Assembly: GCF_010093595.1 (NCBI RefSeq)
Contig: NW_022985448.1
Coordinates: forward strand, 1,030,471-1,094,470
Direction of reading: 5' to 3'
Origin: Mytilinidion resinicola
Taxonomy: Eukaryota > Ascomycota > Dothideomycetes > Mytilinidiales > Mytilinidiaceae
Length of the DNA stretch: 64,000 nt
This document shows, piece by piece, positions 33,455 through 43,485 of this stretch. The position numbers and the translations under genes were made by a program. Each line of letters starts with the position of its first letter. Position 1 is the stretch's first letter. The notes under the pieces are model-generated. The model was not told the DNA's origin and did no database searches. It saw only the letters and a list, made by a program, of their open reading frames with translations.

Positions 33455-34710
33455 ATGGTTCCTTCGGACGTGCTTATGGCTTTCAAGCGGGGTTCTGCAG
33501 GTGGGAAATCGGAGTTTGTTGTGTCGATGAGTGAAGATGAAACGGCAGAGCTATTGACACTACAAGGCACATTTGAAAAGCGGTTGTTGACAATAGAAGA
33601 GATTCGTAAGTAATGCTGACATTGAAAAACAATAGTGCAAAGACTGCGGAGCCTGACATATACTGCAGCTGATTGGCAGCGGTAGGTGAAGCTATTCCCA
33701 TCACAACTAATGATAATTAAGTTGGGACCGTTCCTCTAAGACATCGACCAGAGAAAATGAATACTTGCTCTGCGGGTATCGGTAAGCTTCGAAATCTATC
33801 TCTAAAGGTGAAGCTTACTAGAGCAGGCCAACTTCAGGCTCTTTGTTTGGCTCAGTAATGAGCATCTTCCACTGGCACAATGAAACGATCAACATAGACT
33901 CGCATATATTTGGGGCAGCGATGTTCGCCTTTTTCCCAATTCATTTCTACCATCATGTGTACGCTCTCAATGAGTATGCAAAGTTCCTCGACATCGTCTT
34001 GTTCGTGCTATATTTCTTTGGGGTATCGATGTGCTTCGTGTGCTCTGCGAGGTGAGTTCTTTCCCTTCTGCCAAAAGATAAAGACAACTTTGCTGAGCCC
34101 AGATAGTTGCCATATTGTCTGGAACCACAGCCCGGGATGGGCGATAAAGGGCAACCAGCTCGATTATTTCGGGATCGTCCTGTTGATGTGGTCCGCTAGC
34201 ATCGCATCGATATATTACGGCTTCTTCTGCGATGCCATTATCCGCAACTTTTACTGGCTGCTCACTTCTGTGATGGCCGGTGCTTGTATTACCTTCACGA
34301 TTCATCCTCGCTTCTCATCTCCGACGTTTCGAACCTGGAGAGCGATGATGTACGCCGGTCTAGGATTATCAGCAACTGATCTTTATCGCACACGGTATAT
34401 TGCTTAGTGGTATGGACATCCAGATGAAGCGTATGTCGCTTGATTGGATGCTTTTGATGGGAACTCTCAACATAGTCGGCGCTGCGTTCTATGCGGCCAG
34501 GGTACGTCTTGAAGATGAAGTAGTGTTTCAATCAGTCTCGCTAATAAGACGCAGATACCAGAGCGGTGGTACCCTTACGCGTTCGATTTCGTGGGCGCAA
34601 GCCATCAGATATTCCATGTCATGGTCCTGCTGGCTGGTGTTGTGCACTATGCTGGCCTGATATCTGCATTCGGGGAGGTGCGGCAGCAGAAGGATATTTG
34701 CATTGGTTGA
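33455..34710 (+). pseudogene. AdipoR/haemolysin-III family (Izh-like) membrane protein with a 1-bp frameshift
   Basis: Exons 33455-33605, 33669-33681 (13 nt), 33722-33781, 33827-34051, 34107 to about 34500 and 34555-34710 join in phase. Seen: EEIPDWQRWDRS, RENEYLLCGYR, SIFHWHNETINIDSHIFGA, CHIVWNHSPGW, GNQLDYFGIVLLMWSASI, and at the end [20 protein letters not shown]. The HNET...H and SHQIFH motifs carry the zinc-binding His residues of the PAQR/Izh family, seven-helix proteins linked to sterol, ceramide and zinc metabolism. In exon 5, near 34374, the reading frame slips by one base. The upstream frame runs into TAG at 34405-34407, while AHGILLSGMDIQMKRM continues in the next frame. No intron can repair this. 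A sequencing error in an otherwise intact gene is a real alternative. Confidence 0.8.
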
Positions 34711-36072
34711 TGACGGTCCGCTTCTTCGAGGCGTTAGTTACGTCCATATCATGGGAATAGCAAGCTATCGTGCTAGGGGAGTTTTTGTATTGACGAGTGA
34801 TGGAAAATGGATGGAGAATGTACGATGTTAAGTTTCGTGTTATTCGAATACCACGCACGGGCCTAAGTTTGGTAATAGCGCACGACTTTTTCTAACTCTG
34901 CTCGCAGACCCCACCACTACTTCGATGAGAAAAGGGAGATGTTTCTCCAAAACCCCATGAAATATTCTCTCCGATGAGATGCAGCTAATCCCGGTGTTTT
35001 TTCTGTAGTACGATGGCTGGTTGTTGAGTTAGCTGCGAAAACGTGGTCAGAGCCTCGAATGGGCGGAAAATTCAGTTCCTCTGGACTCAACACTCAGGGT
35101 CTCCTTGGCGGCCAAGACTTGCCAGACTGGTCACCAAACCAAGGCAGAAGCACGTGCGAGAACAGGCGCGCGTGACGATGCTCGAGCTCCGTTCACCTCT
35201 CGAGATGATTGATGTGTGGGTGTAACGCGATGCATCGCACTGCTCATCGCAATGTCAGACTCAGTTCTCTCTGCGGGATTGACGATGTGAAATGACTCGT
35301 ATCCACTCTTGAATAGCGAGGACGATCAGACTGTCTGGATGTGGAATCTGATGGTGACTGGAGTAAACATTTCACACACCCGGTCATGTGATCTTGGACC
35401 TACTTCATGTGTGACTTTTGATGGTTCTCTTTCCTTGAGGTATAAGAGTCTTTCTATGACCAACGTTTCTTCTTCATCTTGTGTAAACCTGTGGAAGAGG
35501 GGGATCAAACACACCCAGATGTACAAAATCATGGGAAGAGTTGGTGGTGGGATCCAAAAACACCTCCCCATTTCCCCCCCCCACCCAATGGGAGAACTCG
35601 GTCTCGTGCGCGGTTGTGGTCTTCAACTACAATTGGTGCTGATCATGATAAGGAACGAATGATAGAGAACATCTTTGTATACACGTGAACATGCTCATTC
35701 CGACTGCCCTATCATGGCACTATACTAATTTGGAGAATAGAGCATGGTCTCTTGCGGTATTGAATACTGTTGGACAGCATCATCGTTGAATGCTGGCTGC
35801 ATCCATCTCCTACACCATAATGTTTTTAGCTTTGGGGAATTTGTAGAGAACCTCGCCACCGCACCGACTTCCAAGCCATGTTTCGTGAGCTGTCACGGTT
35901 TGACAGCAACAGCCATTGGACTGCGGGAGGATTATCTTTCCCAGACCACGTGAGCACTGGGAGGAGTCAAGGAGTGAAAAAATCAGGGGTATAGCACTTC
36001 GGGTCGATTCCTTTTTGACTCTACCTCTACCTGCTTCTTTTTTCCACGCCGCAGCGGGCAGATTTTGCTCCC
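34711..36072. other. Intergenic region
   Basis: 1.36 kb between convergent genes. Open frames are under 120 codons with no domain. A C-run occurs at about 35575-35582. Confidence 0.4.
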
Positions 36073-37135
36073 TTATGCCAGCTTCCCTGGAACAAATGGA
36101 TGGCCAGCACTTAGCCCTCCACACACTGCCCACGCCTGCCCATTGACATAGCTCCCCTCATCGCTCGCCAAAAACAACGCAACTCTCGCTACCTCATCCG
36201 GCACCGCGCCCCTCTTTAGCGGATTCAGCTGCCCAATCTTCCCTACCGTCCCCCTCGTCCTCGCAGCATCATACATTACCTTCGTCATCCCCGTCTCTAT
36301 CACACCTGGACAAAGCGCATTGCACCTAATCCCTGTGCCCGCGAGCTGATATGCACACGTCTGCATAATCGACACAACCGCCGCCTTACTCGCCGAATAA
36401 TCCGTCGGCCCCGCATTACTCCTCAACCCGGCCACACTCGCCGTTCCAATAATACTCCCCGACGGATACTTCTTCCCCTCGCTCGTTATCAACATCGCCC
36501 TGCTCGCATACTTCGCCGCCAAAAACACACTCAACGCATTCGTCTTCATCATATGCATGAATTCCTCCCCGCTGCTCTCGTAGAAGATCTTTGCGCTTGA
36601 TATTCCCGCGTTCGCGAAGAAGACGTCGAGCCGGCCGTAGGTGTCGACGGCCTCCTGCACAACGGCTGCCACGGCGGCTTCGTCGCCCGCGTCAAATTGC
36701 CGGATGTGGATTTCCACGTTGGGGTAGAGGGACTCGATTTCGCGTTTGTGGGTGGGCAGGTGCTCGTTGCTGTAGTCGCAGAGGTAGAGGGCGCGGGCGC
36801 CGTTGTGGGCGAATTGATGGGCGCTGGCGCGGCCGATGCCGATGGGGGAGTTTGTGCCTGTTGGACCCTTCTGTCAGGGCTGGGTATGGGAGGGGGTAGG
36901 GGGTGTATGCGTGCCGGTTATGATTGCGACTTTGTCTTTTAGTCGACTGTAATGTCGTCAGATTCGAGGGGTTTCTTGAGAGATCTGGGGCTTTTAGGGG
37001 GTTATCTTACGGCCCTACAGAGTCCCCAGCTATGTGACGCAGCTTGGGTATGTTCTCAAACATGCCCGGGTCTTCTGGCTTCTTGACGAGCTGCTCGCTC
37101 AGAGCTTGGAGTCGTTTCTTCGGGGCGGATGACAT
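36073..37135 (-). CDS. Short-chain dehydrogenase/reductase (classical SDR)
   Basis: Three exons, 37011-37135, 36915-36946 and 36073-36857, give about 313 aa. The Rossmann motif TGTNSPIGIG (residues 52-61) spans the second splice. NAGISSAK marks the NNAG-type motif, and the catalytic Tyr206 and Lys210 sit in YSASK with the preceding SVAG Ser loop. PGVIETGMT follows the active site. The second intron (36858-36914) starts with GC rather than GT (GCACGC) and ends CAACAG; it is the only join that keeps the Rossmann motif. The N-terminal 40 residues before the fold are longer than in most SDRs and may be a targeting or interaction region. The substrate cannot be assigned. The 3' end carries no neighbour-linked clue. 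Confidence 0.9.
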
Positions 37136-37597
37136 AGCTGTTAGTATGTTGTTCGTGCTTGAGATCTAGAATAGTATGCAGTGTTTTCCCGATTCATCCA
37201 GTCAATTGGAAGGGGAGGAGAGGGTAGGTCCGGCTTTGAGGAGTTCATGTTGATGGCAGCGGGGTTAGGTAGAGGTGAGGTCAAATCTCTGGGGTAGACC
37301 GAGGCTCGCTAGATCGGGTTAGGACGAATACCCTCCACTTCGCGCAGACTTCCCCCTCATGCTAGAACAACTCGTATACGCTGTGATCATCCCAACTGAG
37401 CGCATACTCGGCTCATCTCTATCGTTCATGCTCTTCTTTTCTCGGTCAATCGCTCAGGCTTACTAGACATATGACACTTCCTTTCATCCAAAATTTCATC
37501 ACCTTTGCATATCTCACTCTCTGGGTGAATTATTGATTGACCGACTGAGTATACGCGCTAGGCTGGTCACTCCTCCCATATCTTCTGCTCTACACAA
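37136..37597. other. Divergent intergenic region
   Basis: Promoters of the SDR (leftward) and of the broken DUF7730-like gene (rightward). No other feature seen. Confidence 0.4.
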
Positions 37598-38616
37598 ATG
37601 CCTAGGTCAATCGACGGTCCAACGCGGGGAGAGCTTCAGGAGTTAGAGCGTCGCCTATAACATGAATTTGAAGAGCGCTCAGCAGAGACCTTGAGGAGGA
37701 AAAGAGCTTTGACAGAGGAATTTTCACGGTCGCCTTCCATTGAGGCTCCTTCAAGTCCGCAATCTAGCAAAAAAAAACCCGCAACCTTCAGCTAGTGCCT
37801 CGAATCAATCATCCTCGCCGCTTTTTTGCAAGCTCTCCGCAGAGTTACGTGTCCTTATATATCGCGAAGCATTATGTAGCAGCCCATGCCTACATATGCA
37901 ACCAACCTGGAGCTTGACCAATTATCGTTCACGCGTAATTGGGGATGTAATTCCTAGACTGCAGCGGCTTGCATTCACTCCATGCATCAACGCTAGGTGC
38001 GATGCCGGGGATACTTGCAGATCACGTATTCCGGTTGGGGAAAAGAACAGCCCTCTCCCGCTGCTATTGACATGCCGCACAATGGAGGACTCTTCGGCGC
38101 CTATGTCCCGTCAAAAGCTGACAAAACGTTAGATATCTTGAGGCAATCGACCTGCTGTATACTGGAAATGAGTTCTCTTTCAGTTCAATAGACACGTTGC
38201 ACGTATGTTCCGAATCAATGGAAAATGTCATCATGTTCTCGCATTCTATTCTACCTCACCGTCTAGCTTCAGTCCGTTCTCTTTCACTAAATTTTGCCCT
38301 TTGGGGAAATAAACTTAATCGGCTGGAGGAATGGGAGCAAATGTGGAGTGTCATTGCAAGTATGGCAAAGCTTAAGACCTTACATGTGGAGTTATTCTCA
38401 CATTTTGGAGGAGCCAGAAATCGAGAAGAGAAGGAGAGAACTCTGTTTGCGCCGGTGAAACATGTCAGGTGTAACGGAGAGTTCACTCTGCAACTTGAAC
38501 CTCTGTTTCTCGAGCATGTTCTGGAGAGTGATAACACGTTCACCAATCAGAATCCTGGCGTCATAAGAAACGATATACTGCGTGAGAGAACTTGGGTACA
38601 GGTTAGGAAAGGATGA
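37598..38616 (+). pseudogene. Broken DUF7730-like (F-box-type leader) gene
   Basis: Fragments in different frames follow the order of fungal DUF7730 proteins. There is a charged N-terminal coil from the ATG at 37598, then SPLFCKLSAELRVLIYREAL, PLLLTCR, YLEAIDLLYTGNEFSFSSI, and HSILPHRLASVRSLSLNF. Breaks: TAA at 37658-37660 in the opening helix, where Gln would fit; a frame change at the A9 run near 37770; and another between LLLTCR and YLEAID, where the intron expected in this family has no usable donor. No product longer than a fragment is likely. These genes are numerous and fast-evolving in ascomycetes, and their function is unknown. Confidence 0.65.
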
Positions 38617-39116
38617 CACCAGCTATGCCACTGAAGCAACGGGTAGAGCTCGGTCATGTTCATTGCTTCGATATCAAAGATATACAGAAGCGTACGAATA
38701 TCGATGTCTTAGTGAGCTGCCTGTTAGATCATAACGAATCGAGAGTATGTCTCCTAGTCTCGTCTACTGGTCTTTAGCCTGGCGCAGTCGAGCCCCTTTT
38801 ACGCCGCATTATTTACAGACTTTAATGTATTCGCTTAATTCCACCTGGACAATTCTAGCATGTGCTGCGCCACCACGATGTTCTCAGGGGTAGCTTGGAG
38901 CTATGGCCAAGGTGGCGTTAGGCTGCGGCGGAGAACCTTGACCCCCAAGGCTGACTCCACCACACCACTATGAGCGCACATTTCTTGCTGCCTGGCCCCA
39001 AATTATAAAGGCAACGTGAAATCTCACATTTTGCTGTCATCAATCTAAACTTCGGACATTCTGGTCAAGTTTCATTGTTATTTGAGTGCATTCGTTGATT
39101 GAATTTCCCGTCCATC
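38617..39116. other. Intergenic region
   Basis: Trailer of the broken gene and promoter of the DUF4139-type gene. No feature recognised. Confidence 0.4.
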
Positions 39117-41504
39117 ATGGCATCCGACATTCCCAAGCAGGTGATCTCGATCAGAGATCTACCTACCAAGTCAGTCATCTTGTACCCCTCCCGAGCGCAT
39201 GTCGTTCGAGACATCCACGATGTGATCTTGAAACCCGGAGCAAACCAGGTCGAGATCTATGGCCTGACTCCAACGGTCGACGAGCACTCTATCCAGATCG
39301 AAGGCCGCGGCGCCGCAACTATCGTCGATATGACCGTGGACCTCGTCCCAAACCGTGACATCTTCGAAGAAGCATATCCAGAGGACTCCGACGACTCAAG
39401 CAGCGAGTCATCCGACGAGTACGAAGACAGCGACGATGAGGCCGAAGCAGTGCAGAAAATCGCCCAAGAGCTGAAGACGCTTCGTCTCAAAGTAGCGGAA
39501 GCCATTGAGGAACAGAACTCTTCTAACAAACGCTTGGAAGCGTTGGACCGCTACACCAAGACGCCGGCTGCGGAGCATAACAGCCCGGAAAGCGTCTCAA
39601 AAATGCTGGTGACTTATAAGGACGATCGAGCAAAGATTTTCGAGGCTCATACCACTGCGACACAGGATCTGGTAGACCTTCGCAAAGAGATTGCGAGGAA
39701 GGAAAGTGAAAAGCTCAAGGCTGGGAAGGAGGGAAGAAAGCAGAAGAGTAAGCTTCAGAAGCAGAAAGATAAGATCCAGCGCAAGAAGGATCTTCAAAAG
39801 GCGGAGCGAGAAAAGGAGAAGATGCATATCATTCAAGAGCGCTTACGATACTGGCCGAAGAAAGTGTATAAGGTCACTCTTCAGCTCGAAACTGCGTCTG
39901 GCGAGATGACACCTTCAAGCTCTCGCCGCAACTCGACGGACACACTTACACTCGCTGGGAAGTCGACGGTACTGGAGCCTGGGAAGGAGAACTCAGTTAC
40001 TTCCGATACCAACATCTCGCTGTCATTGTCTTACGTGACCAAAGAAGCCTCCTGGACTCCCCGCTACGATCTCCAGATCTCATCCCAGCAGAAATCAGCA
40101 ACGATCGTTTACCGCACCGAATTCCTGAACCGGACCGGCGAAACTTGGAAAGATGCAAAGCTTTCCTTTTCTACGTCGCAAACTTCTTATCAAGGCCTTG
40201 ATGATGAAGTTCCATTCATGCATGCGTGGCGTGTCAAGCTCAACAGATACAGCAGGAATGACCCTGATTTCTTGAGCCCCGAAGAGATGAGCAAGCCGCG
40301 TAAGGGACTCGGAATTGGCAGCTCCTCTTTCAAGCGGAGTGAGGTCTTTGGATTGAACGACGATTATACTCCCTACGAGAGGAAAAAGAAGGAGAAGGAA
40401 CAGGCTCCGGAAATCATTGAAGCACGCGCCGCTCCGCAACAATCATCCTCGGCTTTTGGTCCTGGAGGTCCTTTCGGATCAGGGAGCAACATGTACAGCA
40501 GCCACGGCTCGCATTTTATGCAGAGCTCTCAGGTAGCGGGACAGGAAAACGTCGCGAAAGCAAATGTTGAGCTAAGTCGAGGTATCAGTATGGCACGACG
40601 ACGCAAGAAGTCAGGCCCGGCATCGCTCTTCGCATCCGCCAGATCTGTCCTCGAGAGAGGCGAGAAAATGGACGCCCTGTCCACCACGGAAGAGACGTAC
40701 GACCCAACCATCGAGGACTCCTATTCCGTTGCCGAGCCCGCGGTCGAATTCGAGGAGTCTTCCTGGGAAGACAACGGCCTCTCCTCCACCTACGACGTTC
40801 CCGGCCTCCGCACCATCACGCCATCTTCCACAACCCGCCGGCACAAGATAGCCTCATTGAAAGCGTCAAACATCCACCTTTCCCACATTTGCGTTCCTAA
40901 ACTCCGCGCCGCCGCCTTCCTACGCACCAAGATCCGGAACCCATCCAGCTCCGTCACGCTGCTGAAGGGCAGCGCAGGCGTTACCCTCGACGGGTCCTTC
41001 TTAGGCAACATGACCCTCCCGCGCGTTTCGCCTGGTCAAGTCTTCGATTTGCCCTTGGGTGTGGATCCGTCTATCCACGTCAACTACCCCAAGCCGAACG
41101 TGCACCGCAGCACGCAGGGGCTCATGTTCAACAAAGAATCCGCGCAAGTGTATACGCGCTCCGCATGGCTCAATAACACGAAGACGACGCCAGTTGAGAT
41201 CCTCGTGCTCGATCAGGTTCCGGTGTCCGAAGACGAGCGGCTCAGGATCGTCATCACGACACCGAAGGGGCTGACGAAGGAGGGGGATAAAGTTGCAGCG
41301 GGGGTGAGCGCGAAGGAGGGGAGCAGCGGGAGTATGGATGTGAGCACCAACTATCAAGCAGCGAATTGGGGGAGTGCGGTGGCGAAGCTGAAGAAGAATG
41401 GGGAGGTGAATTGGACGGTCAATCTGGAGAAGGGGCAGGGGTGTTTGTTGAAGTTGGATTATGAGGCTAGGTTGCCGCCGGCAGAGAAGATTGTGCCAGC
41501 TTAG
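39117..41504 (+). CDS. MuiA-like protein (DUF4140/DUF4139)
   Basis: An intronless frame of 795 aa. The start was taken at MASDIPKQV, the first ATG after the leader. Residues about 10-75 form the DUF4140 N-terminal domain (KSVILYPSRAHVVRDI, PGANQVEIYGL). An acidic Ser/Asp/Glu stretch follows (about 90-115), then a long charged coiled coil (about 115-250) with many Lys/Arg/Gln/Glu. From ISLSLSYVTKEASWTPRYDL (about 310) the DUF4139 beta-rich domain runs to the C-terminus, interrupted by a low-complexity insert of about 170 aa. The bacterial relatives were named mucoidy inhibitor A. Fungal members are common, cytosolic by prediction and uncharacterised. Composition suggests a scaffold rather than an enzyme, but that is a guess. 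Confidence 0.88.
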   Translation: MASDIPKQVISIRDLPTKSVILYPSRAHVVRDIHDVILKPGANQVEIYGLTPTVDEHSIQIEGRGAATIVDMTVDLVPNRDIFEEAYPEDSDDSSSESSDEYEDSDDEAEAVQKIAQELKTLRLKVAEAIEEQNSSNKRLEALDRYTKTPAAEHNSPESVSKMLVTYKDDRAKIFEAHTTATQDLVDLRKEIARKESEKLKAGKEGRKQKSKLQKQKDKIQRKKDLQKAEREKEKMHIIQERLRYWPKKVYKVTLQLETASGEMTPSSSRRNSTDTLTLAGKSTVLEPGKENSVTSDTNISLSLSYVTKEASWTPRYDLQISSQQKSATIVYRTEFLNRTGETWKDAKLSFSTSQTSYQGLDDEVPFMHAWRVKLNRYSRNDPDFLSPEEMSKPRKGLGIGSSSFKRSEVFGLNDDYTPYERKKKEKEQAPEIIEARAAPQQSSSAFGPGGPFGSGSNMYSSHGSHFMQSSQVAGQENVAKANVELSRGISMARRRKKSGPASLFASARSVLERGEKMDALSTTEETYDPTIEDSYSVAEPAVEFEESSWEDNGLSSTYDVPGLRTITPSSTTRRHKIASLKASNIHLSHICVPKLRAAAFLRTKIRNPSSSVTLLKGSAGVTLDGSFLGNMTLPRVSPGQVFDLPLGVDPSIHVNYPKPNVHRSTQGLMFNKESAQVYTRSAWLNNTKTTPVEILVLDQVPVSEDERLRIVITTPKGLTKEGDKVAAGVSAKEGSSGSMDVSTNYQAANWGSAVAKLKKNGEVNWTVNLEKGQGCLLKLDYEARLPPAEKIVPA

Positions 41505-42295
41505 AGCTTGAGCTCCATATATATATGTGTTATATAAGCGTTCGTTAGGTCGTGTAACTTACTTCCCCGGTCGATCTGCTCTATATGAGGGGTTCCAGGG
41601 GTTATCCCCATGGGTCGGCCACACGGAATTCCATGTGCTGGCTATTCTAAAGATTGATTTTATCTGAAAACTTAAGGTTTTGTGAATCTTACCTACCGTC
41701 TTCTGCGCCCGCCCACCTTTTTCTGGAGGCCTTTGGTGGGCGGTCAAGCACGTGAAAACGTAATTGTTTGCAATCTTGTGGTCACCCTATAAGCCTACGG
41801 ACATCTTTACAGGACTAGCCAGCCTTTAGGCGTCTAACTGCTTTATTTTTGGTTAGTGTATCCTGTTTTAGGGCCTCTTCTAGGCTACTTTTAAGCAAGT
41901 TAGGGACACGTATTTGGCGTAGCAACGAAATGCTCGCCTAGCCCCAAACCGGCACTTATTTCGGCGTCGCAGAGCCAGAGTTACGAAGGAGTTCGTTTCT
42001 TTGGAGCCACTAGCGAAAAATCCACCCCAAATAATGCCAAACGATAGTATCGAAAGAGTGAATGCAATCTTTTGAGCGTGTGGAACCACACCTTTACAGT
42101 CGAGCTGGAATTTTTATTTTGAGCTGTCGTGGGGCTGGACATAAGTGTGAACCTTGGGTGGTGACACATGGAACACGAACTCCTCCGTACCTGCGTGATA
42201 TAAAGCTCTCCCAACAGCCCAGTACTGATCGCCCCTACATTATCCTTGCGCTACTCCAATCCTCCTCACCAATATCCATCCACTAGCGCATCACC
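41505..42295. other. Intergenic region
   Basis: No gene supported. A CCTCACCA-rich leader immediately precedes the CFEM gene. Confidence 0.4.
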
Positions 42296-42647
42296 ATGCG
42301 CCTCCTCACCATTGTTGCCCTTTTCGCTCTCGCAGCTCTCGCAGCCGCCAAACTCGACATCAACAAGCCTCCGTTCAACGATGCTCCTAAGTGCGCTCAG
42401 AAGTGCGTCCCTGACGCCCTCAAAGCCGCCACCTGCTCAGTCGACACGTCCGATATCAATTGTTTCTGTAAAGACGCAAAATTTGGGAAGGCGATAAAGG
42501 CGTGCGTTCGAAAAAAGTGCAACCTTTTCGAAACGATTAGTGAGTTTCCTAAATTGTTGTTTCGGGGGCGAGATTAGAATATGAGGTGCTGATGAGAGAG
42601 CAGAAGTGAAGAAGTGGGGCGAAAAAAATTGTCCAAATATCTCTTGA
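42296..42647 (+). CDS. Small secreted CFEM-domain protein
   Basis: Two exons, 42296-42539 and 42604-42647, give 95 aa. The signal peptide is residues 1-18 (MRLLTIVALFALAALAAA). The CFEM cysteine pattern follows: PKCAQKC, ATC, INCFCK, KAC, RKKC, and an eighth Cys in EKNCPNIS supplied only by the second exon. That supports the splice (GTGAGT...GCAG, 64 nt), because the unspliced frame lacks the last Cys. The Asp of the family motif is in DTSDINC. CFEM proteins bind haem or act at the cell surface, and some small soluble ones behave as effectors. There is no GPI-anchor signal, so this one should be fully secreted. Confidence 0.85.
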
Positions 42648-43485
42648 GGGGTAGATATAGTAGAGTGGGATTTAGGGGATGGTGTTGTGGATGTGGGTAA
42701 TGGGGAAAGATGGGCAACGGGAACGGGTCTACGAGTACTTGCTGGTTTCCTGATTCGGAGAAGCCGATGCAGATTGATGGCGATTGGAGGGAAGGGTGAA
42801 GGAAGTGGAGAGTGAGTGTTATTTGGAGGTCGTGAGCCTACCGATACTACATTAGACCTATATTCTTTCCATGACACATCTTCCCCCTTTGTTCTGCTTC
42901 TACGGAATATCGTCTGAAGTGTCGTACATTTTTGAAACCCCTTACATCCGTATTCTCGAAAAAGAATCATCGAAGCTCCCTCCAGGTGGACGGACGCGGA
43001 TTTTGCTAGGGATAGCCTGCGACCCCCTCTATCTTCACGGCGCAGTATAATTTTTTTTCCAAAACCGTGGCCAAAAATACTCCTACCTCAGACGAATACC
43101 GTCATGGTTTCTTTGCTGTCCCACAATTTGTGGCTGTTGAGGTATCCTTTACGCGTTGGTTCCATTTGCGTCCACAATTTATCGATAAGAACCAGCCAAT
43201 AGGGTCTAGCTGCTTAGCTTAACGATTGGACAAAAGCTTGCTTACGTAAGAACGTGGGCGCCAACGTGCAAATCATAAGTTAGTCACGCTTCTTCTCTGC
43301 CTCTACGTGGTTGCTTTAGAATAACGCTTTCGGTTTCATCTAGTCGGGCTGGGATCAGGTCCTGATTTGCACGGTTTTTGCGAAGTCAGAATTCCGCAGC
43401 CCCAAAATCAGGACGAGGGAAAGGGAAGAAGTAAAAACAGAAGTATGATTCTTTGAAGTGCTCCAATCAAGGCATACACTCGTGA
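42648..43485. other. Intergenic region before the tandem array
   Basis: No gene recognised. A 177-codon frame on the minus strand (42437-42970) overlaps the CFEM gene, is rich in Pro/Ser and lacks domains, so it is probably chance. Confidence 0.4.
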
